Shown: positions 46,159-58,084 of the stretch, in pieces | Layout: the number at the start of each line of letters is the position of its first letter | Numbering within the stretch: the stretch's first letter is position 1 | DNA from: Owenia fusiformis | Lineage: Eukaryota > Annelida > Polychaeta > Sabellida > Oweniidae | DNA length: 64,000 bases | Direction of reading: 5' to 3' | NCBI GenBank assembly: GCA_903813345.2 | Contig: CAIIXF020000010.1 | Location: 25,940,425-26,004,424, forward strand | The notes under the pieces: generated by a model | What the model saw: the letters and a program-made list of their open reading frames with translations, nothing else | Database searches by the model: none | What the model was told of the DNA's origin: nothing | Program-made: the position numbers and the translations under genes

Positions 46159-47284
46159 TAATATGAGATTAGATATCGTGGTCTAAAAACTATTATTTAT
46201 TCTTTAAAAACAAAGTTTCTGTGCTGACCATGATGTTAAAAAGATGGCGTGTATAGTTTTGACGTTAACGGTAACGCGCCGGCTAATAACCAATGCAAAC
46301 TAGTACATAGAATAGTATAGTTTCCATATAGCTTTTGAAATCTCGCTAAATCTCGTTTTTCGTGAGATTTTAAGAGACTTGCATATTAGACCTCTAATGA
46401 CTTACATTACCTTCTTTTAAATGGCATATTTGAATTCAGTGAAATGTTTTCTCCTTTAATAGCTTTGATTTACACAGTTATGTAATTTGAATAATTTTCT
46501 ATAACAATTTAAAAAAACTTGGGCCAAATGTCCATAGATGCAATGCTAAAATTCTTTAAATCCGTGGATTATTTGTATGTCAATCCACATTTGCATGTTT
46601 AATCACATCATGTACATAAACAGGGTTATCATGTGGTATATCATTCAAGTTTTATACAGATTCAACAAACACACTTTGATAAATCATGAAATTAAGCCAC
46701 TTTTCCAAGATTTTAGCATGTAAATGAATGGAGCTCTAGCCCGAGTTAAAAGCTGAATAAAAGATGGCAGCACGAGATTTCATTGATTTTTCTGCTATTT
46801 AGAAACTATCCTATTGTGAATAAAATGACATGGATGATTAATGAGAGATGCCTGACAAACACAATGTGTTAAACGAGCGAGGAATCTAATAAACAGAACA
46901 TGTCGGATTTTTATATAATTATATCAAGTGCAATTAAAATGTGAGTTTGCATTAAATATGTTATGAAACTTAATCTTCGTAGTAAACTTTAATATGATTA
47001 ATGTAGGCGTAAGATTTTCCTGTTTTTGCTGTCAACTTATTAAACCTAAGCTGACTGAAAATATCAATCATCTGAAATAGTTTGATAGTTTTAAAAACAA
47101 TTGCGATTGTTTTGAATCAATCTACTTGTTTTCAGAAACAACAGTCAATATTTTGTTGTGAACAGTGGAAGGAGAAATTATTAAATACTCACATAGGTTG
47201 TCGACACTCTATTACAAAGCCACAATTCGCCAATTCTAACGCCATCATCACCAGATAAATAAGGGTTATGTACTTGGAGGTTTC
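46159..47284. other. Intergenic, nothing recognised
   Basis: About 1.1 kb of AT-rich sequence with no supported exon, RNA gene or bounded repeat. Confidence 0.4.
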
Positions 47285-47385
47285 GGATATGGGGTTTATC
47301 CAGAGGGAGATATGCATATCTACCTGAGGGATCGTAGGGACCGAAGGTAGATGTGCATATCTCACGAGGGATGAACCCAATATCC
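47285..47385. repeat. Strong hairpin, 41-base arms
   Basis: GGATATGGGGTTTATCCAGA at 47285 pairs, with few mismatches across 41 bases, with the segment ending in gatgaacccaatatcc at 47385; the spacer is 19 bases. It adjoins a MITE, and the central open frames here are by-products. Confidence 0.8.
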
Positions 47386-47406
47386 AAACCAACCGTACAT
47401 AACTGC

Positions 47407-47660
47407 TTTATCCTATACCAAGTAGAGTTTTCAGCGGCATATGGCCATTTCAATAGTACAAAGTGTAAAAATAAACAAATCATTCGTATGCAAAGTCATT
47501 TTATTGCATTTCCACTACTTACCGGAAGCGGGAAGATATGCACCGGGGCGGGAGATATGGCGGGAGATATGGAGGTTCTGGATATGGAAACCTCAAAATC
47601 AGAATACGGGATATATCTTACCAACTTATCTCCCTAAAACTCTACTTGGCATAGGATAAA
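47407..47660. mobile_element. MITE, TTTATCCTATACC termini
   Basis: The left end (TTTATCCTATACCAAGTAGA) and the right end (inward TTTATCCTATGCCAAGTAGA) are inverted repeats of about 25 bases. 254 bp; same family as 10499-10702. The internal phrase ggcgggagatat is locally duplicated. Confidence 0.75.
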
Positions 47661-47669
47661 GTGATTTAT

Positions 47670-47730
47670 TTTATCCCGTGCCAGGACTATAGTCCTGCGA
47701 ACGTCTTAATTTATGCCTGTGCCATGTTTA
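47670..47730. mobile_element. Solo end of TTTATCCCGTGCC MITE
   Basis: TTTATCCCGTGCCAGGACTA and onward matches the right arm (reverse complement) of 51961-52200; only one end is present. Confidence 0.6.
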
Positions 47731-49083
47731 ATATTTATGGTTTCATCATATGATCTTAACCCATACGATTAGTGAATTATATTACACTTCGATAAAGCTC
47801 TTATTATTTTCCAATCACAATCGTAAGTAATGATTTAACGGCTTTGACACGCCACTTATTGTTCATTAATTTCTTTCTAGCTTCGGTAAATCTAAATTAA
47901 CTTTATTCTCAATATACTTTTTTGCATGTGAATGCCGAAGGGTCGCTTTTCATGTAGAGGATATTTTGACTTTATTTATATGGAATAAGGGAGTTTCTCT
48001 TCTCTATAAGGCTACCAAATATCTTTTTCCAGAGGACAAAAAAATTCGTCAATTGTCCAGTTCCTCTCAATCACAAAAATAAAAGTTGAAGCCTGTGGTT
48101 AAAGTGTTACAATTACCTTACCTTACCTTACCTTACAATACCATACTTCTCGATAGTCACGACCCCTTTATTCCATTACATTGCAAGTTCTCCTACAATC
48201 TTTATATGGACTTGCAAATTAAGGTTATTTCTACAAGGGCCGCTGAGGTACGAGGCCCAGATTTTAAATTTCTGTTGGGCGAAGCGTGAATTCTTTTTTT
48301 TATCAGGGAAGAAGGAGAAATGAATAGAGTTATGAGAGAAATGCTGTTTTTAATTGATAAACTTACCCAATAGTTATCCACTGTATTAAGTGGCCACTCC
48401 GCTTGGCATTGAATCGTATGATGGTCGACACTCCTTATTTCATCATTACGTGGTGCATTTTAAGAGGCTCGAACTGCTGCTTAGATGTCCAATAAAACTG
48501 TGAAGGACCACTTTTGGAGACTGATCAGTGATTCACATTGTCTTTAATTTTGTTTTGTTCCAAAATAGTTTATCCAGTTGGATATGTCTTTGAGATAATG
48601 AAATAACTTTGTATTCTAATCCGTCTTGATTTTATCACTATGTATGCTCATCACTACATGGAACATGTGTTTCAAACATTCGCTATGATTTCTAATCTAA
48701 AATATATCGATTGAATTATGTTTTTCTATAGCTTTAAACTAATAAAACATTACAATAAAAATGACGTTCATCCTTATTTCTCCAGTAGGAAAATAAAGTA
48801 ATACAGCAGGGGCGTAGCAAAATTACAGGAAAATCATAACTTACACAGTTTTTCAAATGAAAGTGTGGAAAGTAAGAAAATGGAAGGGTTTTATTTCCTT
48901 TGGCCCGCCTTAGCTATCTTTAAATTCCGATCGCGGTCCTGCTTTATTTAGATGTAATTGGAAGTATTCAGGAAATATTTATCATTTTCCCTGCCTTCTG
49001 ATTTGCTTCGTTGTATAGCAGTAGTTGATTCAGACTGTATCCCTATCATCGCCAGGGGTCAAACAACAAATTATTGTTTATTT
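47731..49083. other. Intergenic, nothing recognised
   Basis: A short (ACCTT)n run lies near 48113-48135. No supported exon. Confidence 0.4.
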
Positions 49084-49210
49084 TCAAAAACATAAAACAA
49101 TGACAAATACGCATGATTTATATTTAAAATATAGGTACAGTATTGGCATGTTTATATATTCCAAGGGCATGTCTAATAATCTATAAAGAGGCATATGCAA
49201 TCGAACGCCA
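49084..49210. repeat. Dispersed repeat, copy A
   Basis: The run aacaaattatt ... tatattccaagggcat ... gcatatgcaatcgaacgcc is a diverged direct copy of 50325-50475. Confidence 0.6.
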
Positions 49211-50324
49211 AAGTACATTTTTTCTTCAACTTCAATAAAGAGCAATAAATCTATTCCTATAGATAATTGATCACCGGGTGCTGACATTCCATATTTCAAA
49301 ACCCGAACCCACTTTGTATAAGACTAACATACTTTTCAGCAATTTTCTAAAATAAATGTAATAGCTATTACAATATAAAATGTTGATGCACTGAATAGTA
49401 TTTTTCTATTTCATTTAATTAATACGGTAATTAATACGGGACAGTATATTAGGTCAAATGGCGCTGCGCTACGCTGTATATCGTGTGCCTCCAAGTCTTC
49501 GATAATGCAAAGCCATTCACCAACTTAAATAAACAATTTGTTCTCAAACATAGGTACCGGGGCATAACATACTGCTCAGTGCTGTCACTTCGGTATCATT
49601 TTGTTCTAGACACTCCCTAGAATAATTTTCTTGATCCAAGACCTAGACTTACTTTACCTTTGGTGAAGTGAAAAAGTGTGGTAACTAATTAGTGAACACG
49701 CTGTGGGTGATTAAGGTAGGCCTATATCTATTTAATTCATACATCAGGGTAGAGTCTGGGGTAGAGGAGTAAAATATTTTTATTGTAGGTTAGTGGTAAA
49801 ATGTGAGCAAAATACCTACGCTATAAACGACAAACTTGAAGTAGAATGCGCAAAAATGAGGCTGGATTGGGCTGAAAATTTCTGGTCAAACGGAATGTGA
49901 CTATAGTGACACCACCTATCTTATGTGTTTCTTTGTTTTTTCTATTTGTTTGACTATTTTTTGTTTCTAATTATATCACGGACGTTAAGATCCGTGATTA
50001 GGCTAGTAGTCCATGATATAACTCCGAAATGTGGGGAATTCGTAGGCTAATCGTAGCACACTATAGCGCAACAACATAAAAAAACTTCCGACTTTCTGGT
50101 CGAAAAATGCCTTTCATCACAAGGGGTCAAAAACGATATATTTTCACTCGACCTTTTTTACATTTCATAAGATGCATACCGTTATTTTTCAAATACGAGC
50201 CGAGCAGATTCAACAAAACTTTGCGAAATATTTGGGTAATTGATTTCAACCGTAAGCTTACTGTATTAGTTTTTTACTATATTTAAATACCAGAATTTAT
50301 CAATCATCCGAAAGTGTCAAACAA
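49211..50324. other. No recognisable feature
   Basis: Spacer between two copies of a dispersed repeat; no exon seen. Confidence 0.4.
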
Positions 50325-50880
50325 CAAATTATTTCATTCATAAATCCTAAAACAATGCTATATCAACAGCCTAAGATTTGTCTAATTAAACGTTACAGAG
50401 GTATCGGAATATTCATATATTCCAAGTGCATTTCTAATAATCTGTAAGAGTCATATGCAATCGAATGCCTTACAATTCTTCCTCGAACACTGGTGATCCG
50501 TTCGATTACGCTGGTTACCGAAACGGTTCGTTTCGGAAACAAAATGTACGATTTTCTTTTTGATTATTCCACATGTTGTAGTCCAAATGGCATGACATTT
50601 TTACCACAAACATGTGTCAGTAAGCCTTATCACGATGTCTAAGAAAATGTTCATGTTTGCGAACAAATAGTTCAAGAGACCATAGAATCGTCGATTAAAA
50701 ACCTCACTTAAGTTACGTAAATTTTTGTGATAAAAATGTCGTGAGAATTCTGCCCACAACGCGTGAAATGAGAAAAAAGAAAAATCGTGCCTTTGAGGTT
50801 CCGACATTTTATTACCAGCGTAAGCCTAATCGAGTGGATCACCAGTCACCAGTGTCGACATTATAAGCTTACGGCTGGCG
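50325..50880. repeat. Dispersed mosaic repeat, copy B
   Basis: The first 150 bases match 49084-49210. The part 50650-50720 matches 44605-44680 in inverted orientation and 50770-50850 matches 44725-44815 directly, showing rearranged shared blocks with the TU-like element interior. Confidence 0.55.
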
Positions 50881-50999
50881 ATCACATTTTCTGACGATTA
50901 TTTCTTCTTACAAGATGACTGTTGGCTACATCACATTTTTGAAGATAGGCCTAATGATAACCATTTTTCTCAAAGATTCATGAATTCGACCAGGTTTGG

Positions 51000-51445
51000 T
51001 GGATTTGTATAAAAAACCTCCTACCTCATACCCACCTACCCACCTACGTGGGGCATGATACAGTCATTGAAGGGTTCAATTTTAAAGATTTTTAAATCTC
51101 AAAATAGCTCTAATTATTAACAATTCTACGACTAGACGAATGACAGATCCATAAATAAAGGCACATGGGTGCATTGTAATGTGTAATGAGCATAGGTCCA
51201 ACCAGCCACATAAAGAAATTGAAAGAAAGTGTGCTAAATTCGATGCCCCGAGTGGGAATCGAACCCAGCTGGGCTGTAGTAGCAACTTGCTAAGGGTCGT
51301 TACAAATGCATCTAAAACTAAGATATAATAAACTAAGATCTTTAAAATTGAACCCTTCAAAGACTGTATCATGTCCAACGTACGTGGGTAGGTGGCCCGG
51401 GTAGGTGGTTATGAGGTAGGAGATTTTTTATACAAAGCCAGATTT
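51000..51445. mobile_element. Foldback element with tRNA-like centre
   Basis: About 100-base inverted arms (tacctcatacccacctaccc ... gggttcaattttaaagat) lie at 51000-51100 and 51325-51445. The sequence outside each arm (gataaccatttt ... gaattcgaccagg, about 45 bases) is directly repeated. In the centre, on the minus strand at about 51243-51275, is a B-box-like GGGTTCGATTCCC followed by CACTCGGGGCA, resembling the 3' half of a tRNA. Confidence 0.65.
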
Positions 51446-51960
51446 GGTGATAACCATTTGTCACAACGATAAAATGAATTCGACCAGGAAGAGTAATACG
51501 TCCTCATTTGTTAATAATTTACCCCTGCGAATGACAGTCCATATCTCGAAACATGTGAAGACCTATTTTGTGAAAATCGAACTTAATTTAATTTTATGTA
51601 AAAGTGATTCATTTATTCCATTCTTATCTATATCCGACTGAAAAATAATGCAAAACGTTGGTGCACCAATTCCATAATTTTCTTGTACTAAGAGAAAAAT
51701 AACCTCAAATGTATAGCTAGAAACCTAATTAGTATGTTTTGAATTTATTTCATATTACTTTCTGTCGCCGCTGTCGAAGTTTAGTTTTTGGTAATTTTTT
51801 GACCTCTGCTAATGACTGGCATAATTCAACCTAAAAGCTGGGAGTATATTAGAGGGTTATGATGAAAATTCATACAGGAAATATGTAGGGCTAGGTATGT
51901 AATATTAGATCAAATATCGCTGCGCTAAAGTTTTCTACCAGCGACTTTTAGACATCCCAG
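51446..51960. other. No recognisable feature
   Basis: AT-rich spacer before a MITE. Confidence 0.35.
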
Positions 51961-52200
51961 CTTATCCCGTGCCAGGACTAAAGTGCTGCATCGAGCGCAA
52001 TCTTTTGACTGTACGATTACAACTTGGGAGAATTATCTACGTCCCTTACACTTAAAGACAGATGGATTCAACTACACGAAAAGAATGCTGAAGTACCAAG
52101 GAATCTATTGAAATAGGTATCTTAAGTGTAAGAAGCTTATCGTACAGGCAAAAGAATAAGACGTTCGCAGGACTATTATATAGCCCTGGCACGGGATAAA
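51961..52200. mobile_element. MITE, TTATCCCGTGCCAGG termini
   Basis: The left end (TTATCCCGTGCCAGGACTA) and right end (inward TTTATCCCGTGCCAGGGCTA) are inverted. The inner arms pair through gcgaacgtctt, cttttgcctgtacga and cttacacttaag. About 240 bp, directly abutting a LINE fragment. Confidence 0.75.
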
Positions 52201-52220
52201 TCCCAGCAAGTTTCATACCA

Positions 52221-52703
52221 TTGACTATATATTATATTATAAAATATTGGGAGAAAACTGTCAATGATAATAAAGGGAAATTAGAATTTTTGAATAATAT
52301 CAAACAACAATGGGGAAAAGAACGATATTTGGATTTAATAAAGAACGCTGATCATAGGAAATCTATGACGCGATTAAGAATAAGTGCACACAATTTAGAA
52401 ATAGAGCGAGGAAGATATACAAGACCAATAATCCCGAGAGATCAAAGAAAATGCAAATTATGTAAAATCAACACTGGTACGGAAACTCATTTTATTTTTG
52501 AATGCCAAAAATTGGAAAAAATGAGATATGAATACTTTGATACGTTTAACTCAATTTGCCCAAATCTAACTGTATTGACTCCCGAAGAAAAGGCTTATTA
52601 TATGTTTAATGCTGAGGGTACCACGTGTATCACCTTTGCAAGATACCTTTATGAAATAATTGAAAAGAGATCAACTATATTAAATAACAATATAAATATG
52701 TAG
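52221..52703 (+). pseudogene. LINE reverse-transcriptase C-terminal fragment
   Basis: An open frame of 160 codons without an N-terminal Met context. It holds LRISAHNLEIERGRYTRP followed by CKLCK ... ETHFIFEC, the C-x2-C-x(n)-H-x4-C block downstream of the RT domain in many invertebrate LINEs. The RT catalytic region is missing, so the copy is 5'-truncated, with the MITE ending at 52200 just upstream. A 3' region continues to a polyadenylation-like AATAAAG at about 52879. The frame is intact, suggesting recent insertion, but it cannot be active. Confidence 0.75.
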
Positions 52704-52905
52704 GCTAATAGTAGTGGTTGGTATATATCTAATGATCAGTCAATCGCATTATATTGTCATTATATGCCATGTAAAATTTGCATTGTATGTTATTGTATGT
52801 GTATGTCACAGTATAGTTTTAGTTTTTGTTTTATCATGTTTGTTTGCTGTACACTTGCCCGAAAGGGATTTTTAGTACAATAAAGCATTGAATATATTAT
52901 GCCTA
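52704..52905 (+). other. 3' untranslated tail of the LINE fragment
   Basis: AT/GT-rich sequence ending ttttagtacaataaagcattg, typical of a LINE 3' end. The exact end is not determined. Confidence 0.5.
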
Positions 52906-53405
52906 GATGATCAGTACAAAGTAGGCCTATCTTTTCTCAATATCGTTTCTGTGTAATTTAGAAAATAGATCATTATTTTCATATTTTACTCTAATTTTTG
53001 GGAAAAAAATGCGAACGCTTTCAAGAGTCAATCGTTCGTTAATTTGTTGATTAGATCTATTGCACTTCCGGTAAGATTTTATTTGAACATGATTACTTGG
53101 GTTTTCTAGGGCTCAGAAAACTATTTAGATGTAAATGTTATGTTTTAAGATCTGTTAACAAACAACTGGTCGGGATCTTAGTAGTTGGGGGTCTAGAGCT
53201 TTCCAAGAATTTGACATTCATCAATCTAAAGTCCATTTCACTTTTTCACTTCATCGATTAGGCTAGATTCTATTATGACGATCACGGACGTCAAGTAAGT
53301 TTCTGGCGATAGCCGGAGCATAGATTATTTAGAGGACTGGAAACCAGAATGACCTACCTTTTTATTTCCCGAATCTCGCCTGAAATTAGCTCATCTTGGT
53401 GACTG
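52906..53405. other. No recognisable feature
   Basis: Spacer between the LINE fragment and a large TA-flanked element. Confidence 0.35.
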
Positions 53406-54981
53406 TAGGGACCACAGAGGTTTTTTAAAAAATGCATCAAAAAATCTGAAAAAATCCATATTTATGTAAAATTGGCTGAGAAAATCAATGAAACCATTCC
53501 CAAAGTTGTAGCTTGAACCATTAAAAAGTTATAGGGGTCTAAAGATGGAAAATCGAAAAAAAAGTTTTGTCAAAAAGTGTGTGTCACATGACATGGGATG
53601 TCATATTCTGAGTCACTGATGGGTGTCATATTTTTTAATTTTCTCAAAGAATACAAAAAAGGCATTATTAATCTGAAAACCAAATGTAGATAGCATTATT
53701 GGTTCAATTTTTATAACAAAAACAAGAAAAGTGTGTTTTTATCATAAAAAAAGTATTTGTTTGAAGTTTTCATTTCAAGTGTATCAGGGTGAGGAAGACA
53801 AATATCTTTTAAACTACGCAGCAAAAAATCTGAAAAATCTACATATATGTGTACAATTGGCTAAGAAAGGCAATGAAATCATTTTCAAATTGATAGGTTG
53901 AATGATTAAAAAGTTATAGGGGTCTAAAGATGAAAGAAAACTAAAAAAATGTCAAAAAGTATATGTTATAATAGTCATATGACACAGTATGTCATATATG
54001 ATGTCACTGATATTTGTCCAACTTTTTTACATTGAAGAAGACTAAAAAGCTATATATATTCTGAAAACAACAAGCAGATAACATGATTGGTTCAGTTTTT
54101 ATGACTAAAACAAAAAAATAAGGTATATTTTGGCTATACATAATAAATATTTTAAAATTCTGTTTAGTCAAGTATATTGATCAATTCATTCAAAATTATA
54201 TTTTACAGCTACTAGGACATGTAGGATGGTGTGAGGAATATTTTTATCTTGATGCAAAACTCAGGCTTTGCCTCTTTATTTACATATAAGTTAAGCAGCA
54301 TGAATAAATAAATCATGAAACATAAAGGCTATTTATTTCGACATTTATGATTTAGGTATTGAGGTATCACTTATCTTGTGCCTCTCTAATATTAACAAGA
54401 TACCTTTAGATCTTTTTGATGGGCAGCAAGAGCAATGAGACTACTACTAAGTATTATTTAGCTCTCAAAATTTGCCTCCCAAATAATACCTTCAATTATA
54501 GAGATCAACTTGTGCCTCTTTATTAATAATCAATAATCTTAATAATCACCATGTGCTGTTCAAGACAAGTAGGAATGCTTGTAGAAATGAGTAAGTGCAT
54601 CTTAAGCTTGAGCATGATCAATAAGAAGTCTAATTTAGATGTGCCTCTTTATGTTTATTCTGTATTTTCAAAAAGTTTAAGTCTAGTAAATGGCTCAAAA
54701 TATTGCTGATACAAAAATTAAATTCTCAAATATTATTAACCTTTTGATTAAATGTTGCCTTTTTGATGAGTAGCAAGAGCAAGAGCAATGTGATTATTTC
54801 TGCCTCTTTTAATATCTTGAATAAATACAAATGTAAAGGCCAATTTGTGCCTTTAAATAGTTATCAATCTCAATTATAATTGTGTGTCACTCCAATCAAT
54901 TAGAAATAGATGTGCAGCTGGTCAAGCAGAAGCATAATTATAATATGTGCCTCTTAAAAAAATCAGATTATGCCTCTTTAA

Positions 54982-55385
54982 GGTACAGCTGGAAAGTAAC
55001 ATTTTGGTAAAAAATTGCTATACCTGCACATGTTATTTTCTGGTACAAAATAAAGTATGAAGGCATGTGTCAATTTCCTTGCTTTTTTCAGGAAAGTATC
55101 ATTACATTGTCTTCTTTTAGAATATCTGGTAGGGGTTCAATGGGAACTCCAGGAAATTCTGATATTTCACACTTTCTATTTTTCCAAATTTTCTTTCAAA
55201 GTTTCCAGACAACACAGAAGCTTCCATTGACCTGTTTCCAGATATTCTAAAAGTAAACAGTGTAATGATACTTTCCTGAAAAAAGCAAGGAAATACACAC
55301 ATGACTTCATACTTAATTTTGTACCAGAAAATAACATGTGCAGGTATAGCAATTTTTTACCAAAATGTTACTTTCCAGCTGAACC
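54982..55385. mobile_element. TTAA-flanked long hairpin element
   Basis: Nearly the entire 404-bp element is two complementary arms of about 190 bases: GGT(A/T)CAGCTGGAAAGTAAC at each end and close pairing through gtatcattaca. TTAA lies on both sides (54978-54981 and 55386-55389). The overlapping opposite-strand frames inside (55065-55250 and 55117-55302) encode similar peptides only because of this symmetry. Confidence 0.85.
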
Positions 55386-55564
55386 TTAATTCCCAAAAGT
55401 TCTAATTTTGGATTAATCCACAACATCATGCAAAATAATATGAATTTGAATCATATTTAGTTTCTTATATTATCATTTAAATGATATATGATAAGACTAA
55501 CAAACGTTATTAACAATTAAGTTCAAGGGTAGTTCAAATATTGACTGAAGTGAATTTGACCCTA

Positions 55565-55805
55565 TTATCGCCCACTTCCGGAAGTCACGTTTTGCAAAAG
55601 TTTATAGCTTTCTTCTGCTTTCCTGATCAAATAAATGTGTTACAGACCTTAAGATGAATTTATAGAGGTAGGTAGCATATATCTTAAACCAAATATGCTG
55701 ACAGGCTTGCATAAATCTTGGCCAGAAGACTGACTGAGTGACTGATCTTGAACATGACAAAATGGCGGAAGTAGATCCAAAACAATATGGCGGAAGTAGC
55801 CTGCA
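55565..55805. promoter_or_regulatory. ETS/YY1-type motif cluster
   Basis: ACTTCCGGAAGT (palindromic ETS site, about 55573) is followed by two atggcggaagta motifs near 55763 and 55788 that combine YY1-like and ETS-like cores; another atggcggcgaaaatgg lies at 56146. Such clusters mark TATA-less promoters in animals. They lie inside the TA-flanked element, 3.6 kb upstream of the THAP exon, so a link to that gene is only a guess. Confidence 0.3.
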
Positions 55806-56546
55806 TTTTTTTAAATCAACGGTGCACACCGGGATCACTTGATTTTTAAATTTATTTTTATAAATTTCAAAAGAAAAGTGACTTTTCTTGCGATTGAGCT
55901 TTTGACATGGAGTTGACGGGGAGTAAAACAATGTGCAATAGTTCAGTCAAAAATATGCTCCACTTCAAACTCAATTTTCGAAAAATTATAAGCGTTTATT
56001 TGGGCAAAATTGAACAAAAGTGAAATATTTCACATGTTATTACTTCATTTCGATGTATTGAGAGTAATTATCTGTCCCCTTATTATTCAAAAAACGGTCA
56101 TCAAAACTTGGGTGAATTGCCAATGTCAACAAAAATTTTCGAAAATGGCGGCGAAAATGGTTTCACCTCTCTCATATTTTGCTTCATAACAATCAGCACA
56201 AGACAGGTTACACTACATATTAAATACCCAATGGTAAAACTTTGATTAATTATTAATTTGAGACCGATTTCATGGAATTGGGTGCAATAGTTTATTGTAA
56301 AATAAATTGTAAAGTTTCATAATTTAACATGTGAACAGATACGAGCTGAAAATAAGCCTCAACCTCTGTGGTCCCTACTGTGTAACCTGTATATCTGTAT
56401 TAATAGAGTCTTTTTGTATCGCATCTGCCTCAATTTTAAAGTTTAATTGGAATCTTTAATATGATTTCACTGTTTTTGTGGACTGGTACCAGGGCTGTCA
56501 ACTTGGGACCACCTAATATGAGTGACTTCAAAATGTTGGACACCTA

Positions 56547-57152
56547 CAGTGCTGATATATAATAATTAAGGGTGCGTTTTCAAACTAAACAGAGTGCTCC
56601 TATCAAAATGAATTTGCCTACATACCCCTGAGACTCTTATCTGATAGATAGAATGCACAAATAAAACAAAAGTTTTGCTATTATAGGTAAAAGTTCTCTT
56701 GAAATTTCGAAGTGATTTTACCTGTTAATTCTGTCCATGTCACACCATTTTTGCGGAAGTTACACTGAAACGCAAACTCCATGAAACGAAACGAAATTAC
56801 TAGAAAAAATGGCACACATTGTGCGCATGTGCAGCAAAGTTTAGACCAATCAGATTATTTGATTATTTTGCGCATATGAATTAGTTGCTTCTGAGCACTT
56901 ACAAGCTTACCACAATAAACAAACCTGGCAGAGACTACCCTTAGCCTACTTCATTTTGGCGAAATTTCAGCTCAAACTCGTGACAAATGCATTATGCATA
57001 CGCTGGTGTGAAGCCTTGGAGACACTCATTTTGGTAAATATGATTTATGGGGTATACTTTTCTGCAGTTTGTGGGAGTTTGGGACATTAAATGTTAAAAT
57101 TCAAGAAAATATGCCAATTAAACGACTGATCAATTAATATATACCAGCACTG
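56547..57152 (+). mobile_element. 606-bp mariner-type MITE, left copy
   Basis: Begins CAGTGCTGATATATAATAAT and ends in CAGCACTG with TA on both sides. The CAGTG terminus and TA target fit Tc1/mariner. No transposase. It is the mirror of 57479-58084 and essentially identical in the stretches I compared. Confidence 0.85.
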
Positions 57153-57478
57153 TAAGTCCAAATCTGAACACTTTTGTCCAAATTTTGAACACCTTTAGCC
57201 AACTTTTAAACACCTTTGGCCAAAGTTTGAGCACCTTTGCAAAACTTTGAACACCTCAAATTTTTCGCGCTCGCTACGCTCGCGATGTCGTCAACGGGGG
57301 GGGGGGGGGGGGGGGGGGGAGGGAGGGGGGGGGGGGGGGGGGGGGAGGTACGAAAAATTTCCAATGAACATGCGTGACACATACGGGATTCGCGTGACAA
57401 ATCCGAACACATTGCGTTCGGTTTTTTCCGGCGTTCGTATTTTTACCGTGTCGTAAACATATTTCGAAAAAATTTCTA
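57153..57478. repeat. Spacer with 21-bp repeats and interrupted G-tract
   Basis: About five units of a 21-base word (tttgaacacctttggccaaa) lie at 57165-57265, then a GC-rich cgcgctcgctacgctcgcga (57267-57286), then a G-run of about 50 bases broken by two A residues (57296-57346). The G-run can form quadruplexes and makes the assembly here uncertain. Confidence 0.8.
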
Positions 57479-58084
57479 CAGTGCTGGTATATATTAATTG
57501 ATCAGTCGTTTAATTGGCATATTTTCTTGAATTTTAACATTTAATGTCCCAAACTCCCACAAACTGCAGAAAAGTATACCCCATAAATCATATTTACCAA
57601 AATGAGTGTCTCCAAGGCTTCACACCAGCGTATGCATAATGCATTTGTCACGAGTTTGAGCTGAAATTTCGCCAAAATGAAGTAGGCTAAGGGTAGTCTC
57701 TGCCAGGTTTGTTTATTGTGGTAAGCTTGTAAGTGCTCAGAAGCAACTAATTCATATGCGCAAAATAATCAAATAATCTGATTGGTCTAAACTTTGCTGC
57801 ACATGCGCACAATGTGTGCCATTTTTTCTAGTAATTTCGTTTCGTTTCATGGAGTTTGCGTTTCAGTGTAACTTCCGCAAAAATGGTGTGACATGGACAG
57901 AATTAACAGGTAAAATCACTTCGAAATTTCAAGAGAACTTTTACCTATAATAGCAAAACTTTTGTTTTATTTGTGCATTCTATCTATCAGATAAGAGTCT
58001 CAGGGGTATGTAGGCAAATTCATTTTGATAGGAGCACTCTGTTTAGTTTGAAAACGCACCCTTAATTATTATATATCAGCACTG
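57479..58084 (-). mobile_element. 606-bp mariner-type MITE, right inverted copy
   Basis: Same length and sequence as 56547-57152 but inverted, and also flanked by TA. The pair forms a 1.54-kb palindrome with a 326-base centre. Confidence 0.85.

Larger units (their letters stand above)
53408..56375. mobile_element. Large TA-flanked element, GGGACCACAGAGG termini
   Basis: Left GGGACCACAGAGGTT and its complement AACCTCTGTGGTCCC at the right end are flanked by TA (53406-53407 and 56376-56377). The interior has a diverged duplication (ttaaaaagttataggggtct at about 53523 and 53908), many tgtgcctcttta words (54250-54980) and a nested hairpin element (54982-55385). No transposase was recognised in 2968 bp, so the assignment rests on ends and target only. 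Confidence 0.6.

Noticed and set aside
55602-55931. Minus-strand frame of 109 codons
   Set aside because: Inside a transposon-like block, no domain, and it overlaps promoter-like motifs.
57206-57456. Proline-rich or glycine-rich proteins on either strand
   Set aside because: Both are translations of the long G-run in a transposon spacer.
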